A stretch of DNA of 28,236 bases from Halolacustris sp051744345 (GCA_051744345.1 JBNJCW010000020.1:1-28236), one strand, 5' to 3'; counted from the first letter of the stretch, positions 17,161 to 24,557 are shown. The notes: generated from the letters alone by a model not told the origin. Translations and numbers: made by a program.

Positions 17161-17189
17161 ATAATAGTTTGGTTTACAATAAAAATCAA
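17161..17189 (-). promoter_or_regulatory. Candidate internal sigma-70-type promoter before murE
   Basis: On the minus strand TTGATT (17189-17184) and TATTAT (17166-17161) are separated by exactly 17 bases. Both are close to the TTGACA/TATAAT consensus. This is the only sizeable gap inside the dcw operon. Transcription would start only about 8 bases before the murE ATG, just leaving room for its AAGG ribosome site. It could supply extra expression of the ligase block. The call rests on sequence match only. Confidence 0.4.
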
Positions 17190-17193
17190 AACA

Positions 17194-18912
17194 TCAATCC
17201 ATCATGGCAAGCTTTTGAAGTGAAAACTGCATCAGCTTGCCGAAAAGGGGAGCGGCAACAGTACCTCCCCATATTTCATTATCTCCGCCCCTAGGCTCAT
17301 CAATAACAATCAATATCGCTACCCTGGGATCCTCATAAGGGGCAAAACCGATGAAAGAAGTTATTACCCTGCCCTCATCATATCCGGGACTGTTTTCATT
17401 TGCTTTTTCCGCAGTGCCTGTCTTGCCGCATACCTTCACCCCTTCAACGCTGGCCATCCGGCCTGTCCCTTCCTCAACCACTGCCAGCATCATATCCTTA
17501 ACCTCGCTGCATGTTAGTTCCTCCAATATCCTTTTCCGGTTAACCTCATTATCTGTTTCGGTTATATCCTCATTTAACCTGATCTCCTTTGCCAGGCTGG
17601 GAGTAACAAGATAACCCCCGTTAGCTATAGCACTTGCCGCCCTTAAAAGCTGCAGGGGGGTAACAGTGATGCTCTGCCCTATTGCCATGGCTCCGATAGT
17701 TGACTCAGGCCAGGTATTGTAATTATAAAGGTAGCCTGATTCTTCTCCAGGGAAATCAATCCCTGTTTTTTCTGCAAAACCAAACTCCATGATGCTCTCC
17801 CAGAAAAGTTTTTTCCCCATAGACAGGGCAATGGTTACCGCCCCCACATTGCTAGATTGCTTTATAATTTCCTTAGTAGATAAATCTGTATTGTAGGTTC
17901 TAAAGATTTCCTTTATAATCCTGTCTCCCACCAGTATCTGGGGGGGCAGGTGAAAAACCTGTTCACTGCCTACACGCTGGTTATCCAGAGCCGAAGCTAT
18001 ATTAACTATCTTAAAAGTAGAGCCCGGCTCATAAGTAAAAGAGGTGGCCCCCAGCTTGTATAACTCCGAATCATAGTCTTCATATTCATTTAAATCAAAT
18101 CCGGGATAATCGGCCATAGCCAGAACTTCCCCATTTTTGGGATCCATTATTACTGCAATCCCCCCCTGAGCATCAAATTCCTCTACAGTTTTGGCTAATT
18201 CCTTTTCAGCCAGGTACTGTATCTGGGAGTCAATGGTAAGCACAACATCTGCTCCATTGATGGGTTCTATATGGGTTTGTTTGCTTCCAGGAATTATATT
18301 CCCAAAAACATCTTTTCCGGTTATAAATTTACCATCCACACCCCTTAAGTTTTTTTCATACTGCAGCTCTATTCCTGACAGCCCATTATTGTCAATACCG
18401 GTAAATCCGATTATGGAAGAGGCAAGGCTGTTCTGGGGGTAAAATCTCTTGCTTTCATTTTTAACATGTATTCCGGGCAGGTTCATCTCCCGTATCTCTT
18501 CTGCAACCTCTGTCTCCACCTTCCTTTTTATATATACAAATCCAAGGTCTTTGTCAGACAGCTTCTCTTCTATATCTTTTGCATCCATATTCAGTATATT
18601 TGCCAGAATAACTGCCTCGCCTGAAGCATCCACCACCTGTTTGGGGTTGGCATACACCGTCCTTTCGATTAGGCTTACTGCAAGCTCGATTCCATTCCTG
18701 TCTAAGATCTTACCTCTCTTTGCAGCCAGTATTGATTCACCGGTATGCTGATAGTCAGCATATATCCTGTATTTGGATGCATCTATGAACTGTATGTTTA
18801 CCAGTTGGTAGGATATAACAAAAAAAGCCATAAAAAACAAAAAAAACAGGAAATATATCCTTTTCCTGTCCATCCTATCATGTTTGCGCCTTATCATTTT
18901 TCTGTTTTTCAC
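17194..18912 (-). CDS. ftsI: Class B penicillin-binding protein, septal transpeptidase FtsI
   Basis: This D,D-transpeptidase cross-links septal peptidoglycan together with FtsW. A short basic N-terminus and one membrane segment (about 19-40) are followed by a pedestal domain starting AAKRGKILDRNGIELAVS (63-80). The transpeptidase domain has all three active-site motifs: STFK (298-301, in YEPGSTFKIV), SSN (353-355) and KTG (497-499, CGKTGTAEK). No PASTA repeats follow the catalytic domain, and it ends at 572 residues. The frame begins at a GTG (18912) without a clear ribosome site. ATGs at codons 6 and 14 are alternatives. Position right after the ftsL-like gene supports FtsI rather than an elongation or sporulation PBP. 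Confidence 0.93.
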   Translation of the reverse strand: MKNRKMIRRKHDRMDRKRIYFLFFLFFMAFFVISYQLVNIQFIDASKYRIYADYQHTGESILAAKRGKILDRNGIELAVSLIERTVYANPKQVVDASGEAVILANILNMDAKDIEEKLSDKDLGFVYIKRKVETEVAEEIREMNLPGIHVKNESKRFYPQNSLASSIIGFTGIDNNGLSGIELQYEKNLRGVDGKFITGKDVFGNIIPGSKQTHIEPINGADVVLTIDSQIQYLAEKELAKTVEEFDAQGGIAVIMDPKNGEVLAMADYPGFDLNEYEDYDSELYKLGATSFTYEPGSTFKIVNIASALDNQRVGSEQVFHLPPQILVGDRIIKEIFRTYNTDLSTKEIIKQSSNVGAVTIALSMGKKLFWESIMEFGFAEKTGIDFPGEESGYLYNYNTWPESTIGAMAIGQSITVTPLQLLRAASAIANGGYLVTPSLAKEIRLNEDITETDNEVNRKRILEELTCSEVKDMMLAVVEEGTGRMASVEGVKVCGKTGTAEKANENSPGYDEGRVITSFIGFAPYEDPRVAILIVIDEPRGGDNEIWGGTVAAPLFGKLMQFSLQKLAMMD

Positions 18913-18920
18913 ATCTTATA

Positions 18921-19451
18921 TCAGGGTATAAAAAATGTTAAAACACTCTCGGATACTACCATTACAAGGTCTTGTATATAGTAAACGGTACCCAGCAGAT
19001 TATTATAACTCCTGGTCGCTTCAGAAGGCCCTCTTGCCAAATATTCCTGTATTTTTTCATTATTATTTATGCTGCCCTGAGCCACTTCAACAGTTTTAAT
19101 CTCCGGTGATATCTCCATTCCCAATTCATCCTGCGCGGTATCAATTATCCTGGAAGGTGACCTGAGCTCCGATATCTTAAGTGAAATCCTGTCCTGCCTT
19201 TCCTGCTCAACCGATATAATCTCATTAAGCTGCAATATGTCTCTCTGGTAGTTAATGGTCTGTATTTTTAAACCTACATTAAACAATGCTCCCAGGCAGA
19301 CCAGCAGTACAGCAACAACAATTATATAAAATAGTCCGCTATTGGAATAAACTATTTTCTCTTCCCGCTGCTTTTCCCTGTCAACCAGGTACAGCAGCGG
19401 GTATGCCTTTCTGCTGTAATTACTTTCTTTTTTTGCTAACCTTGCACCCAT
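18921..19451 (-). CDS. ftsL: FtsL/DivIC-like bitopic division protein
   Basis: Located between rsmH and the PBP gene, where ftsL normally lies. The 176-residue protein has a charged cytoplasmic head, one membrane segment (about 38-60) and a predicted coiled coil (about 63-97). It then has the FtsL/DivIC-type ending SPSRIIDTAQDELGM (98-112). That layout is the FtsL/DivIC hallmark, although sequence conservation is poor. Many FtsL proteins stop soon after the last motif, but this one continues for about 64 residues and ends in a hydrophobic stretch (VYYIQDLVMVVSESVLTFFI). The role of the extension is unknown. Spacing is 4 bases to rsmH and 8 to ftsI; no strong ribosome site is visible. DivIC-like is the main alternative. 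Confidence 0.75.
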   Translation of the reverse strand: MGARLAKKESNYSRKAYPLLYLVDREKQREEKIVYSNSGLFYIIVVAVLLVCLGALFNVGLKIQTINYQRDILQLNEIISVEQERQDRISLKISELRSPSRIIDTAQDELGMEISPEIKTVEVAQGSINNNEKIQEYLARGPSEATRSYNNLLGTVYYIQDLVMVVSESVLTFFIP

Positions 19452-19455
19452 ATGC

Positions 19456-20391
19456 TTACAACTTTTCTATTGCCCTTAATTTTGCACTTTTGGCCCGGGG
19501 GTTTTCTATTATTTCTTCTTCCTCAGGCCTGAGAACCCTCCTGGTTAAAATCTTTCCTCTCTTTTCTGCCCCGCACCTGCAGACAGGAAGATCGGGGGGG
19601 CATGTACACCTGCCGGAAAAGTTTAAAAATTTATCTTTTACTATCCTGTCCTCCAGGGAGTGATATGATATTACAACCATCCTTGCCCCTTTTTTCATAA
19701 CCTCAAAACCATCTTCAATGCCTTTCTCCAGATTCTCCAGCTCACTGTTTACCTCTATCCTTATTGCCTGAAAAACTCTTTTTGCCGGGTGGCCCCTTTT
19801 ATGCCTATACCCCCGGGGTACTGAATCTCTTACAATTTCAGCCAACCTCGAGGTTGTCTCTATCCTGCTTTTCTTCCTTTCTTTGACGATATTGGCAGCA
19901 ATCGCTTTGGACCACTTCTCTTGCCCATATTTATAAAAAATGCCCTTAAGTTTTTCTTCACTGTAATCATTTACTACCTCATAGGCGCTTATCCCTTCAT
20001 CTCCGAACCTCATATCCAGTTTCTCATCCCTTATATAACTGAAACCTTTTTTTGACCTATCAATCTGAAAAGACGATAACCCCAGATCAAGCAAAATTCC
20101 ATCTACTGCCTCGATACCAAGGTTTCTTAAAATATTTTTTATATTTGAAAAGTTATCCTTTACCAGAAATACATTATCCTTATAATTTTTTAATTTGCTG
20201 GTGGCGGTGCTTAAAGCCTTGCTACAAAGGTCTGCTCCAATTATCATGCCTGTGGGGGCAATGTCTTTAATTATTGCTATAGTATGGCCAGCACCGCCAA
20301 GTGTACCGTCGAAAATGATATCGCCTTGTTTTAAATCTAAATAACTTAAAACCTCCCTTAAAAAAACTGGCTTATGATAGTCATCTATCAT
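19456..20391 (-). CDS. rsmH: 16S rRNA (cytosine1402-N4)-methyltransferase RsmH
   Basis: This SAM-dependent enzyme (formerly MraW) methylates N4 of C1402 in the 16S rRNA decoding site. The 311-residue protein opens HKPVFLREVLSYL (6-18). The SAM-binding GTLGGAGHT is at 29-37. LLDLGLSSFQID, HPAKRVFQAIRIEVNSEL, SYHSLEDRIVK and ENPRAKSAKLRAIE follow, all family signatures. A CxC-x6-CxC cysteine cluster (RCTCPPDLPVCRCG) near the C-terminus is common in the family. It starts 4 bases after mraZ, the universal mraZ-rsmH pair. Confidence 0.97.
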   Translation of the reverse strand: MIDDYHKPVFLREVLSYLDLKQGDIIFDGTLGGAGHTIAIIKDIAPTGMIIGADLCSKALSTATSKLKNYKDNVFLVKDNFSNIKNILRNLGIEAVDGILLDLGLSSFQIDRSKKGFSYIRDEKLDMRFGDEGISAYEVVNDYSEEKLKGIFYKYGQEKWSKAIAANIVKERKKSRIETTSRLAEIVRDSVPRGYRHKRGHPAKRVFQAIRIEVNSELENLEKGIEDGFEVMKKGARMVVISYHSLEDRIVKDKFLNFSGRCTCPPDLPVCRCGAEKRGKILTRRVLRPEEEEIIENPRAKSAKLRAIEKL

Positions 20392-20395
20392 GCCC

Positions 20396-20830
20396 TTAAA
20401 AACCTAATTCTTCCAGAGTGGTATCCTGTCCCATAAACTGCCCGTCTGCCTGTTTGTAATAATTCTCCCATGTTTCCTTTGACCAGATCTCCGCCCTGTC
20501 AGAAACACCTACCAGGACTATATCTTTTTTCAGTGCAGAATACTGTATCAGGTTCTGGGGTATTTTTACTCTTCCCTGTTGATCCATCGTTTCTTCACTG
20601 GCAGAAGAGAAAAACCACCTGGCAAATCTTTGAGTGTTCTTCTTTGTAACCGGCAGAGACATGATTTTTTCCTGCAACTTCAGCCATCCTTCCCTGGAAA
20701 ACAAAAAAAGGCATCTCTCATCAAAACCTTTTGATATAACAATGCCTTTTATAAGGTCTTCCCTGAATTTTGAAGGAATAAACAGCCTTCCTTTTTTATC
20801 TAGTGCCCTATGATATTCTCCTAAAAACAT
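20396..20830 (-). CDS. mraZ: Transcriptional regulator MraZ
   Basis: MraZ is the first gene of the dcw cluster and usually an autorepressor of it. The 144-residue protein has two AbrB/SpoVT-like half-domains. Each has the DxxGRxxIP signature: DKKGRLFIP (11-19) and DQQGRVKIP (83-91). Members form ring oligomers that bind direct repeats in their own promoter region. Such repeats are visible at 20883-20907. AGG-containing sequence lies just upstream of the ATG, but no ideal Shine-Dalgarno is seen. The stop lies 4 bases from rsmH. Confidence 0.96.
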   Translation of the reverse strand: MFLGEYHRALDKKGRLFIPSKFREDLIKGIVISKGFDERCLFLFSREGWLKLQEKIMSLPVTKKNTQRFARWFFSSASEETMDQQGRVKIPQNLIQYSALKKDIVLVGVSDRAEIWSKETWENYYKQADGQFMGQDTTLEELGF

Positions 20831-20882
20831 GTCCTGGACCTACCTTTTTAACCCAGGTGAAAGCTTTTTTTATGTATTTTTC

Positions 20883-20907
20883 CTCCACTTTCCCCCACAT
20901 CACACCA
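20883..20907 (-). promoter_or_regulatory. Predicted MraZ operator (three TGGNG boxes)
   Basis: On the minus strand the sequence reads TGGTG (20907-20903), five bases, TGGGG (20897-20893), five bases, TGGAG (20887-20883). The pattern is 5-bp boxes with 5-bp spacers, an exact 10-bp period. Known MraZ sites in E. coli are TGGGN repeats with 5-bp spacers. The array lies about 53-77 bases before the mraZ ATG. It begins only 3 bases past the proposed -10, so bound MraZ would cover the transcription start. Confidence 0.65.
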
Positions 20908-20909
20908 TT

Positions 20910-20938
20910 AAGGTAACATATTATTACATATTTGTCCA
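20910..20938 (-). promoter_or_regulatory. Candidate mraZ/dcw promoter
   Basis: TGGACA (20938-20933) and TACCTT (20915-20910) are 17 bases apart, with a TG one base before the -10-like hexamer (extended -10). The -10 itself is a poor match. The stretch immediately upstream (20940-20985) is almost only A and T on both strands and could act as an UP element. TAATAT a few bases upstream is an alternative -10. The close fit with the MraZ boxes just downstream is the main support. Confidence 0.35.
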
Positions 20939-21018
20939 CTATTTTTATTTTTTTTTATTTTTTTTTAAAAAAAATTTTAGTTAAAGTGTTAATGCTTCTG
21001 AGTATGTTTGAGGATAAG

Positions 21019-21264
21019 CTAACCTTCTTCTATTTCAAGTTCACGAGAAATGAGCTTGCCGTCTTCTGATTTGGTCAATTCTTCTATCTTTTTCTCTGCT
21101 TCGTTCAGCTTTTTTAAGCAATAAGATGAAAACTTTATACCCTGCTCAAATTTTTCCATTGCCTGTTCCAGCGATATATTTTCATCTTCTAATTCCTTTA
21201 CTACCTGTTCAAGGCTGTTTAACGCCTGCTCGAATTCCATTTTTTCCAAACTCTTATCATTCAT
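21019..21264 (-). CDS. xseB: Exodeoxyribonuclease VII small subunit
   Basis: This is the small subunit that packs along the XseA coiled coils in exonuclease VII. The 81-residue protein is a helical hairpin with the XseB pattern FEQALNSLEQVVKELEDENI followed by SLEQAMEKFEQGIKFSSYCLKKLNEAEKKIE. Its ATG overlaps the xseA stop by eight bases (ATGAATGA), the normal coupled arrangement. About 190 bases without a gene follow before mraZ. They hold an A/T-only stretch but no GC-rich terminator hairpin. Confidence 0.95.
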   Translation of the reverse strand: MNDKSLEKMEFEQALNSLEQVVKELEDENISLEQAMEKFEQGIKFSSYCLKKLNEAEKKIEELTKSEDGKLISRELEIEEG

Positions 21265-22627
21265 TTTCTTTACCCCAGTTTTTACTCAATTTATCAATGA
21301 CCCGGGACATAAGGATACCGTCTTTGATTAAGACCCTTATGCTTTCCCCCCTGCTTACATCATCTATGCTTCTAATCAAAATGTCTTCTTTCTCTTTATA
21401 TACTATACCAAAACCCCTGCCAAGTATAGCAGCCGGGCTGCTGGCCTGCAATCCCCGGACAAGGATTTCTGCCATGTTTTTTTTTGAATCCAGAATTTTC
21501 TTAATGTAATGAAGAAGCTCAGAGCTAATGCTGTCCAATTTCAAGCGGCGGTTTCCTACCCTTCTTAAAAGGTCTCCCTTTTTGAGCAGATTAACCGTAT
21601 TTAGCAGTTTTTCTTTTTTTGAGCGTAAAATATTTGCCCCGTTATTTCTGATTTTCATGCTCAGGTCGTCAACCGTCTGCCAGTACTGGGAAATAATAGA
21701 CTGGGGCTGTTCAAATACTTTTCTGTGGATAAGGTAGTCCAGCTCCCTCCTGTAGAACCTTATCCTGGAAGATGCAAGCTTTTTTAACTTGAGATTATAG
21801 CTGCATATATCCTCTACGGCCTGGATCTTATTCAAGGTAACCAGTTCAGCTCCCACTGAAGGAGTTGCTGCCCTAATATCAGCTGCAAAATCAGATATGG
21901 TAAAATCGGTTTCATGCCCTACTGCAGAAATTATGGGTACAGTACAGCTGTAGATTTTATCCGCCAAAATCTCTGTATTAAAACCCCATAAATCCTCCAG
22001 GGAGCCCCCTCCCCTGGCTAAGATTATCACATCCACCCCATAGCTAACCAGGTCATCTATGGCCTGGCATACCTCATCCCCTGAAGTAGGGCCTCCAACA
22101 TTTACATTTCTTACCACCAGGTTATAATTATCTGACCTTCTGTTCAGTACAGAGATAATATCCCTGATTACCGCTCCGCCGGTAGAGGTGGCCAGTCCAA
22201 TTTTTCTGGGAAGAACAGGAAGAGCTTTTTTAACTTCTTTTTTAAAATACCCCTTTTTTTCAAGTTTCTCCTTTAACTGCTCAAATACAAGTATGAGGGA
22301 ACCTTTGCCTACCGGTTTTATATCTGTAGCTATTATCTGGTACTCTCCCTTTTTTTCATATAGGGAAACATAACCATTTACCAGGATGTGCAGGCCATCA
22401 CTTATCTCAAACATAAGTTCTTTATTGTTCTGGTAAAACATGGCCACTTTAATTTTGGAGTATTCATCCTTGAGGTCAAAATACATATGCCGCCTGTTGT
22501 GGAAATAATAATTGCTTACCTCACCTTCCACCCATACGCTGGCAAATGATGATTCAAGGGTTTTTTTAATGCTGGAATTTATTTCGCTTACGGTATAGAT
22601 TTTTGGCTTTTTAAGTCCTTTTCCCAT
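21257..22627 (-). CDS. xseA: Exodeoxyribonuclease VII large subunit
   Basis: This is the catalytic subunit of the single-strand-specific exonuclease VII used in repair. The 456-residue protein has an N-terminal OB-fold with ASVWVEGEVSNYYFH and HMYFDLKDEYSKIKVAMF. The catalytic domain carries GLATSTGGAVIRDI, ILARGGGSLEDLWGFN, ISAVGHETDFTISDFAADIR and ATPSVGAELV. A long charged coiled-coil region follows, and the C-terminal family motif is AILGRGFGIVYKE. It lies 7 bases after a hypothetical membrane-protein gene and overlaps xseB. Confidence 0.97.
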   Translation of the reverse strand: MGKGLKKPKIYTVSEINSSIKKTLESSFASVWVEGEVSNYYFHNRRHMYFDLKDEYSKIKVAMFYQNNKELMFEISDGLHILVNGYVSLYEKKGEYQIIATDIKPVGKGSLILVFEQLKEKLEKKGYFKKEVKKALPVLPRKIGLATSTGGAVIRDIISVLNRRSDNYNLVVRNVNVGGPTSGDEVCQAIDDLVSYGVDVIILARGGGSLEDLWGFNTEILADKIYSCTVPIISAVGHETDFTISDFAADIRAATPSVGAELVTLNKIQAVEDICSYNLKLKKLASSRIRFYRRELDYLIHRKVFEQPQSIISQYWQTVDDLSMKIRNNGANILRSKKEKLLNTVNLLKKGDLLRRVGNRRLKLDSISSELLHYIKKILDSKKNMAEILVRGLQASSPAAILGRGFGIVYKEKEDILIRSIDDVSRGESIRVLIKDGILMSRVIDKLSKNWGKENE

Positions 22628-22634
22628 GGGACCA

Positions 22635-23198
22635 TCAATGTTCCCAGTATATAACCATCACTTCAGTAGCCTGGTCATCTATACTGTTTACCAGAACATT
22701 TACAACCTTGTCTTTGTCTGTACTGTGGTAGGTATGCTTAGAAGTAGGAGCCGTATTTTCCTCTTCCAGAAACTGTTGCTCAAAATCCAGAAAACTCCTT
22801 TCATAAAGCTCGGACTTGCTCCAGATAGATTGTACCCTCTTATCCCCATAAAACTCTTCCACCTGGTTAAAATTCTGTTCCGTCTCCAGAAGTATGTAGA
22901 AAAAATCCCCTTCATCCTCGATTTGCCTGTAAGATTTAACCTTAGAGCCGGGATAATAGAAACAGGATAATGTATCCATAAACCGATCATTACCCAGGAT
23001 CTGTTCTAATTCCTCAGCCATGGCTCCCTCATCTCCCTTATCCGCAGTATCAGGTTTCTCTACTTCCCAGGTGCCTGTATCTGTTACCCCCAGGTTAAAC
23101 ACCTGGGGCAGAAATACAGCCAGCAATACTATTATTGCCGCCCCCGCAACTATACCTATGATAGCCGGAAGCCTCTTATTTTTTCCCTGCTCTGCCAT
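22635..23198 (-). CDS. Hypothetical single-pass membrane protein
   Basis: I do not recognise this 187-residue protein. The short basic N-terminus and one hydrophobic segment (about 11-33) suggest a membrane anchor. The remaining ~150 residues (after an acidic linker, 40-65) would then lie outside the cell. The C-terminal part (about 66-187) is mixed charged and aromatic (RFMDTLSCFYYPGSKVKSY, FYILLETEQNFNQVEEFYGD) and ends in a strand-like NVLVNSIDDQATEVMVIYWE, suggesting a small globular domain. Its ATG directly follows the previous stop (TAAATG), so it is probably co-translated with the upstream membrane protein and co-transcribed with xseA. Confidence 0.8.
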   Translation of the reverse strand: MAEQGKNKRLPAIIGIVAGAAIIVLLAVFLPQVFNLGVTDTGTWEVEKPDTADKGDEGAMAEELEQILGNDRFMDTLSCFYYPGSKVKSYRQIEDEGDFFYILLETEQNFNQVEEFYGDKRVQSIWSKSELYERSFLDFEQQFLEEENTAPTSKHTYHSTDKDKVVNVLVNSIDDQATEVMVIYWEH

Positions 23199-23672
23199 TT
23201 AGCCAAATATCCTGTATTTTATTAGTATTTTTACCAGTATATATGAACAGAAAACAATTTCTACGGAAGTCATTACCAAATTAATACCCTTTTCAAACCC
23301 CTGGGTTTTTGATTTCAGGTATTCTATGGGTTTTTTAAAAAAGTCCTTTACCCTGGGTAAAAACTGTATAATTGAATATATGGTATAGCCTACCAGCACC
23401 GAACTCCCTATGGTTACGAACATATTATTAAACATGTATGCACAGATTACAAAATAGCCTATCTGTACCAGGTTCAAGAAAATTATCAGCCCCAGTGAAA
23501 ATAGTACCGGCCCTGAGCTGTAAGAAAAATTTTTTTCCTGCCGGGGCAAAGCGGTTTCCAGTTTTTCAGCATCCTCAATAATGGTCTTATTATGGCCGGC
23601 AGCTATAATAAACCGCAAGCTGGATGCATTTACCCATATAAATATTGCTGAAAGGATAACTAGTAAAATCAT
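23199..23672 (-). CDS. Hypothetical multi-pass membrane protein
   Basis: An unassigned protein of 157 residues with four likely membrane segments: about 2-20, 56-81, 85-105 and 130-151. A charged loop (about 25-50) separates the first two. No catalytic motif is apparent. There is no Shine-Dalgarno before the ATG, but a TATAAT lies only 8 bases upstream, so the mRNA may be nearly leaderless. It is directly coupled to the single-pass membrane gene downstream (TAAATG). The two may form one membrane complex, which is an inference from position only. Confidence 0.75.
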   Translation of the reverse strand: MILLVILSAIFIWVNASSLRFIIAAGHNKTIIEDAEKLETALPRQEKNFSYSSGPVLFSLGLIIFLNLVQIGYFVICAYMFNNMFVTIGSSVLVGYTIYSIIQFLPRVKDFFKKPIEYLKSKTQGFEKGINLVMTSVEIVFCSYILVKILIKYRIFG

Positions 23673-23680
23673 TTGATATA

Positions 23681-23709
23681 ATTATAAATACATTTCAGGA
23701 AATTTACAA
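23681..23709 (-). promoter_or_regulatory. Candidate promoter for the membrane-protein/xseAB genes
   Basis: On the minus strand TTGTAA (23709-23704) and a perfect TATAAT (23686-23681) are 17 bases apart. The start of transcription would fall within about 2 bases of the ATG at 23672, giving a leaderless or near-leaderless message. That is consistent with the missing ribosome site. The -35 match is only four of six. Confidence 0.35.
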
Positions 23710-23716
23710 AGCCAAT

Positions 23717-24013
23717 CTATGAAGTCTTACTGGTTTTAGCCTCAGTTTTCTTGGAATCCTTGGTCTCTGCCTTGGTTTCCTTTTTCTTATCCTGGGTCTT
23801 GGTATTTGTGCTGCTGCCTGAAGAAGATTTAGATTTTGAGCCGTAATCAGTCTTGTAGAAACCGCTGCCCTTAAATATGATACCGACAGGTGAGAATAAC
23901 CTCAAAGCCTCGCCACTGCAGGTATCACACTTTGCTTTACCATTCATGCCGGGTTTTTGAAGCTTATCAAAAACTTTTCCGCAATTGCTGCATCTATAAC
24001 TGTAAATGGGCAT
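23717..24013 (-). CDS. FmdB-family zinc-ribbon protein
   Basis: A 98-residue protein beginning MPIYSYRCSNCGKVFDKLQ, the FmdB/CxxC_CxxC_SSSS family start. Four cysteines (C8, C11, C29, C32) form a zinc ribbon of the form CxxC-x17-CxxC. GSGFYKTDYG follows, and then a low-complexity Ser/Thr/Lys/Glu tail (about 58-98). The family is widespread, and its members are often annotated as putative regulators without firm evidence. I chose the ATG at 24013 because AAGGAGGG (24018-24025) lies just upstream. The longer frame to 24052 would begin inside the promoter. It is a short monocistronic-looking gene, 44 bases before the membrane-protein gene. Confidence 0.88.
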   Translation of the reverse strand: MPIYSYRCSNCGKVFDKLQKPGMNGKAKCDTCSGEALRLFSPVGIIFKGSGFYKTDYGSKSKSSSGSSTNTKTQDKKKETKAETKDSKKTEAKTSKTS

Positions 24014-24040
24014 TATTCCCTCCTTAAAAATTATTATGAA

Positions 24041-24069
24041 AATATATACCATAAAAAATATTAAGTCAA
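24041..24069 (-). promoter_or_regulatory. Promoter of the FmdB-type gene
   Basis: TTGACT (24069-24064) and TATATT (24046-24041) are separated by 17 bases on the minus strand, each five of six to consensus. The start of transcription would be near 24034, leaving a leader of about 20 bases with the AAGGAGGG ribosome site. This is the best sigma-70-type promoter I see in the window. Confidence 0.6.
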
Positions 24070-24090
24070 ATAAAATAGAAAAAGAAATCG

Positions 24091-24112
24091 ATAACCATTA
24101 TAATAACCATTA
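24091..24112 (+). repeat. Tandem ATAACCATTA direct repeat upstream of plus-strand gene
   Basis: ATAACCATTA occurs at 24091-24100 and again at 24103-24112, a 12-bp period. A perfect TATAAT (24099-24104) spans the junction and could be the -10 of the plus-strand gene starting at 24132, though no good -35 is seen. The site lies between two divergent genes, so it may be an operator for one or both. This is an inference from position. Confidence 0.35.
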
Positions 24113-24131
24113 AACCTTTCTCATTTTAGCT

Positions 24132-24557
24132 ATGAACAAAAAAAGCATCATAATTATCATAGTATGTACTTTAATATTTATTGCTGTCTCCCTTACCACT
24201 GTCTACAGGGAGCCGGCAATTGAAAGCATCTACCTCTCAGAAGAAGAAATCCTTTCCAGTGAACAATTAGCCGAACTTGGAAAATCCACCTTTAGCGGCA
24301 ATACAGAAAACATATACCTTATAATTGAGGTAAAATACCTGGATGTTGAGCATATAATAAATATTACCTGGGAAAAATATGAAAACGAAAGGTATACCAT
24401 AGTACAGCAGGACACCGTTTATCCCGAGAGGCAAGGTTCGGGGTTTATAACCATAACCATGGCCAAAAGAAACGAAGCCATTCCTGAAGGAACCTACAGG
24501 GTGGAAGCAATACTTAATAACAGGCAAAGAATGGTAAAAAACTTTGAGGTAAGGTAA
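24132..24557 (+). CDS. Hypothetical secreted or membrane-anchored protein
   Basis: The only plus-strand gene I accept. It encodes 141 residues: a short basic start, a strongly hydrophobic segment (about 5-24) that is a signal peptide or anchor, and a beta-rich domain (about 55-141). The domain alternates hydrophobic residues (NIYLIIEVKYLD, GSGFITITMAK) and ends GTYRVEAILNNRQRMVKNFEV, a pattern common to small immunoglobulin-like or C2-like extracellular domains. No lipobox cysteine is visible. No Shine-Dalgarno precedes the ATG. Coding is supported because it fills the gap between two minus-strand genes exactly, and its stop lies against the next gene's end. Function is unknown. Confidence 0.75.
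   Translation: MNKKSIIIIIVCTLIFIAVSLTTVYREPAIESIYLSEEEILSSEQLAELGKSTFSGNTENIYLIIEVKYLDVEHIINITWEKYENERYTIVQQDTVYPERQGSGFITITMAKRNEAIPEGTYRVEAILNNRQRMVKNFEVR

Noticed and set aside
24014..24052. Upstream start for the zinc-ribbon gene (13 extra residues)
   Set aside because: The extension lies within the predicted promoter and leader, and the AAGGAGGG ribosome site clearly serves the internal ATG at 24013.
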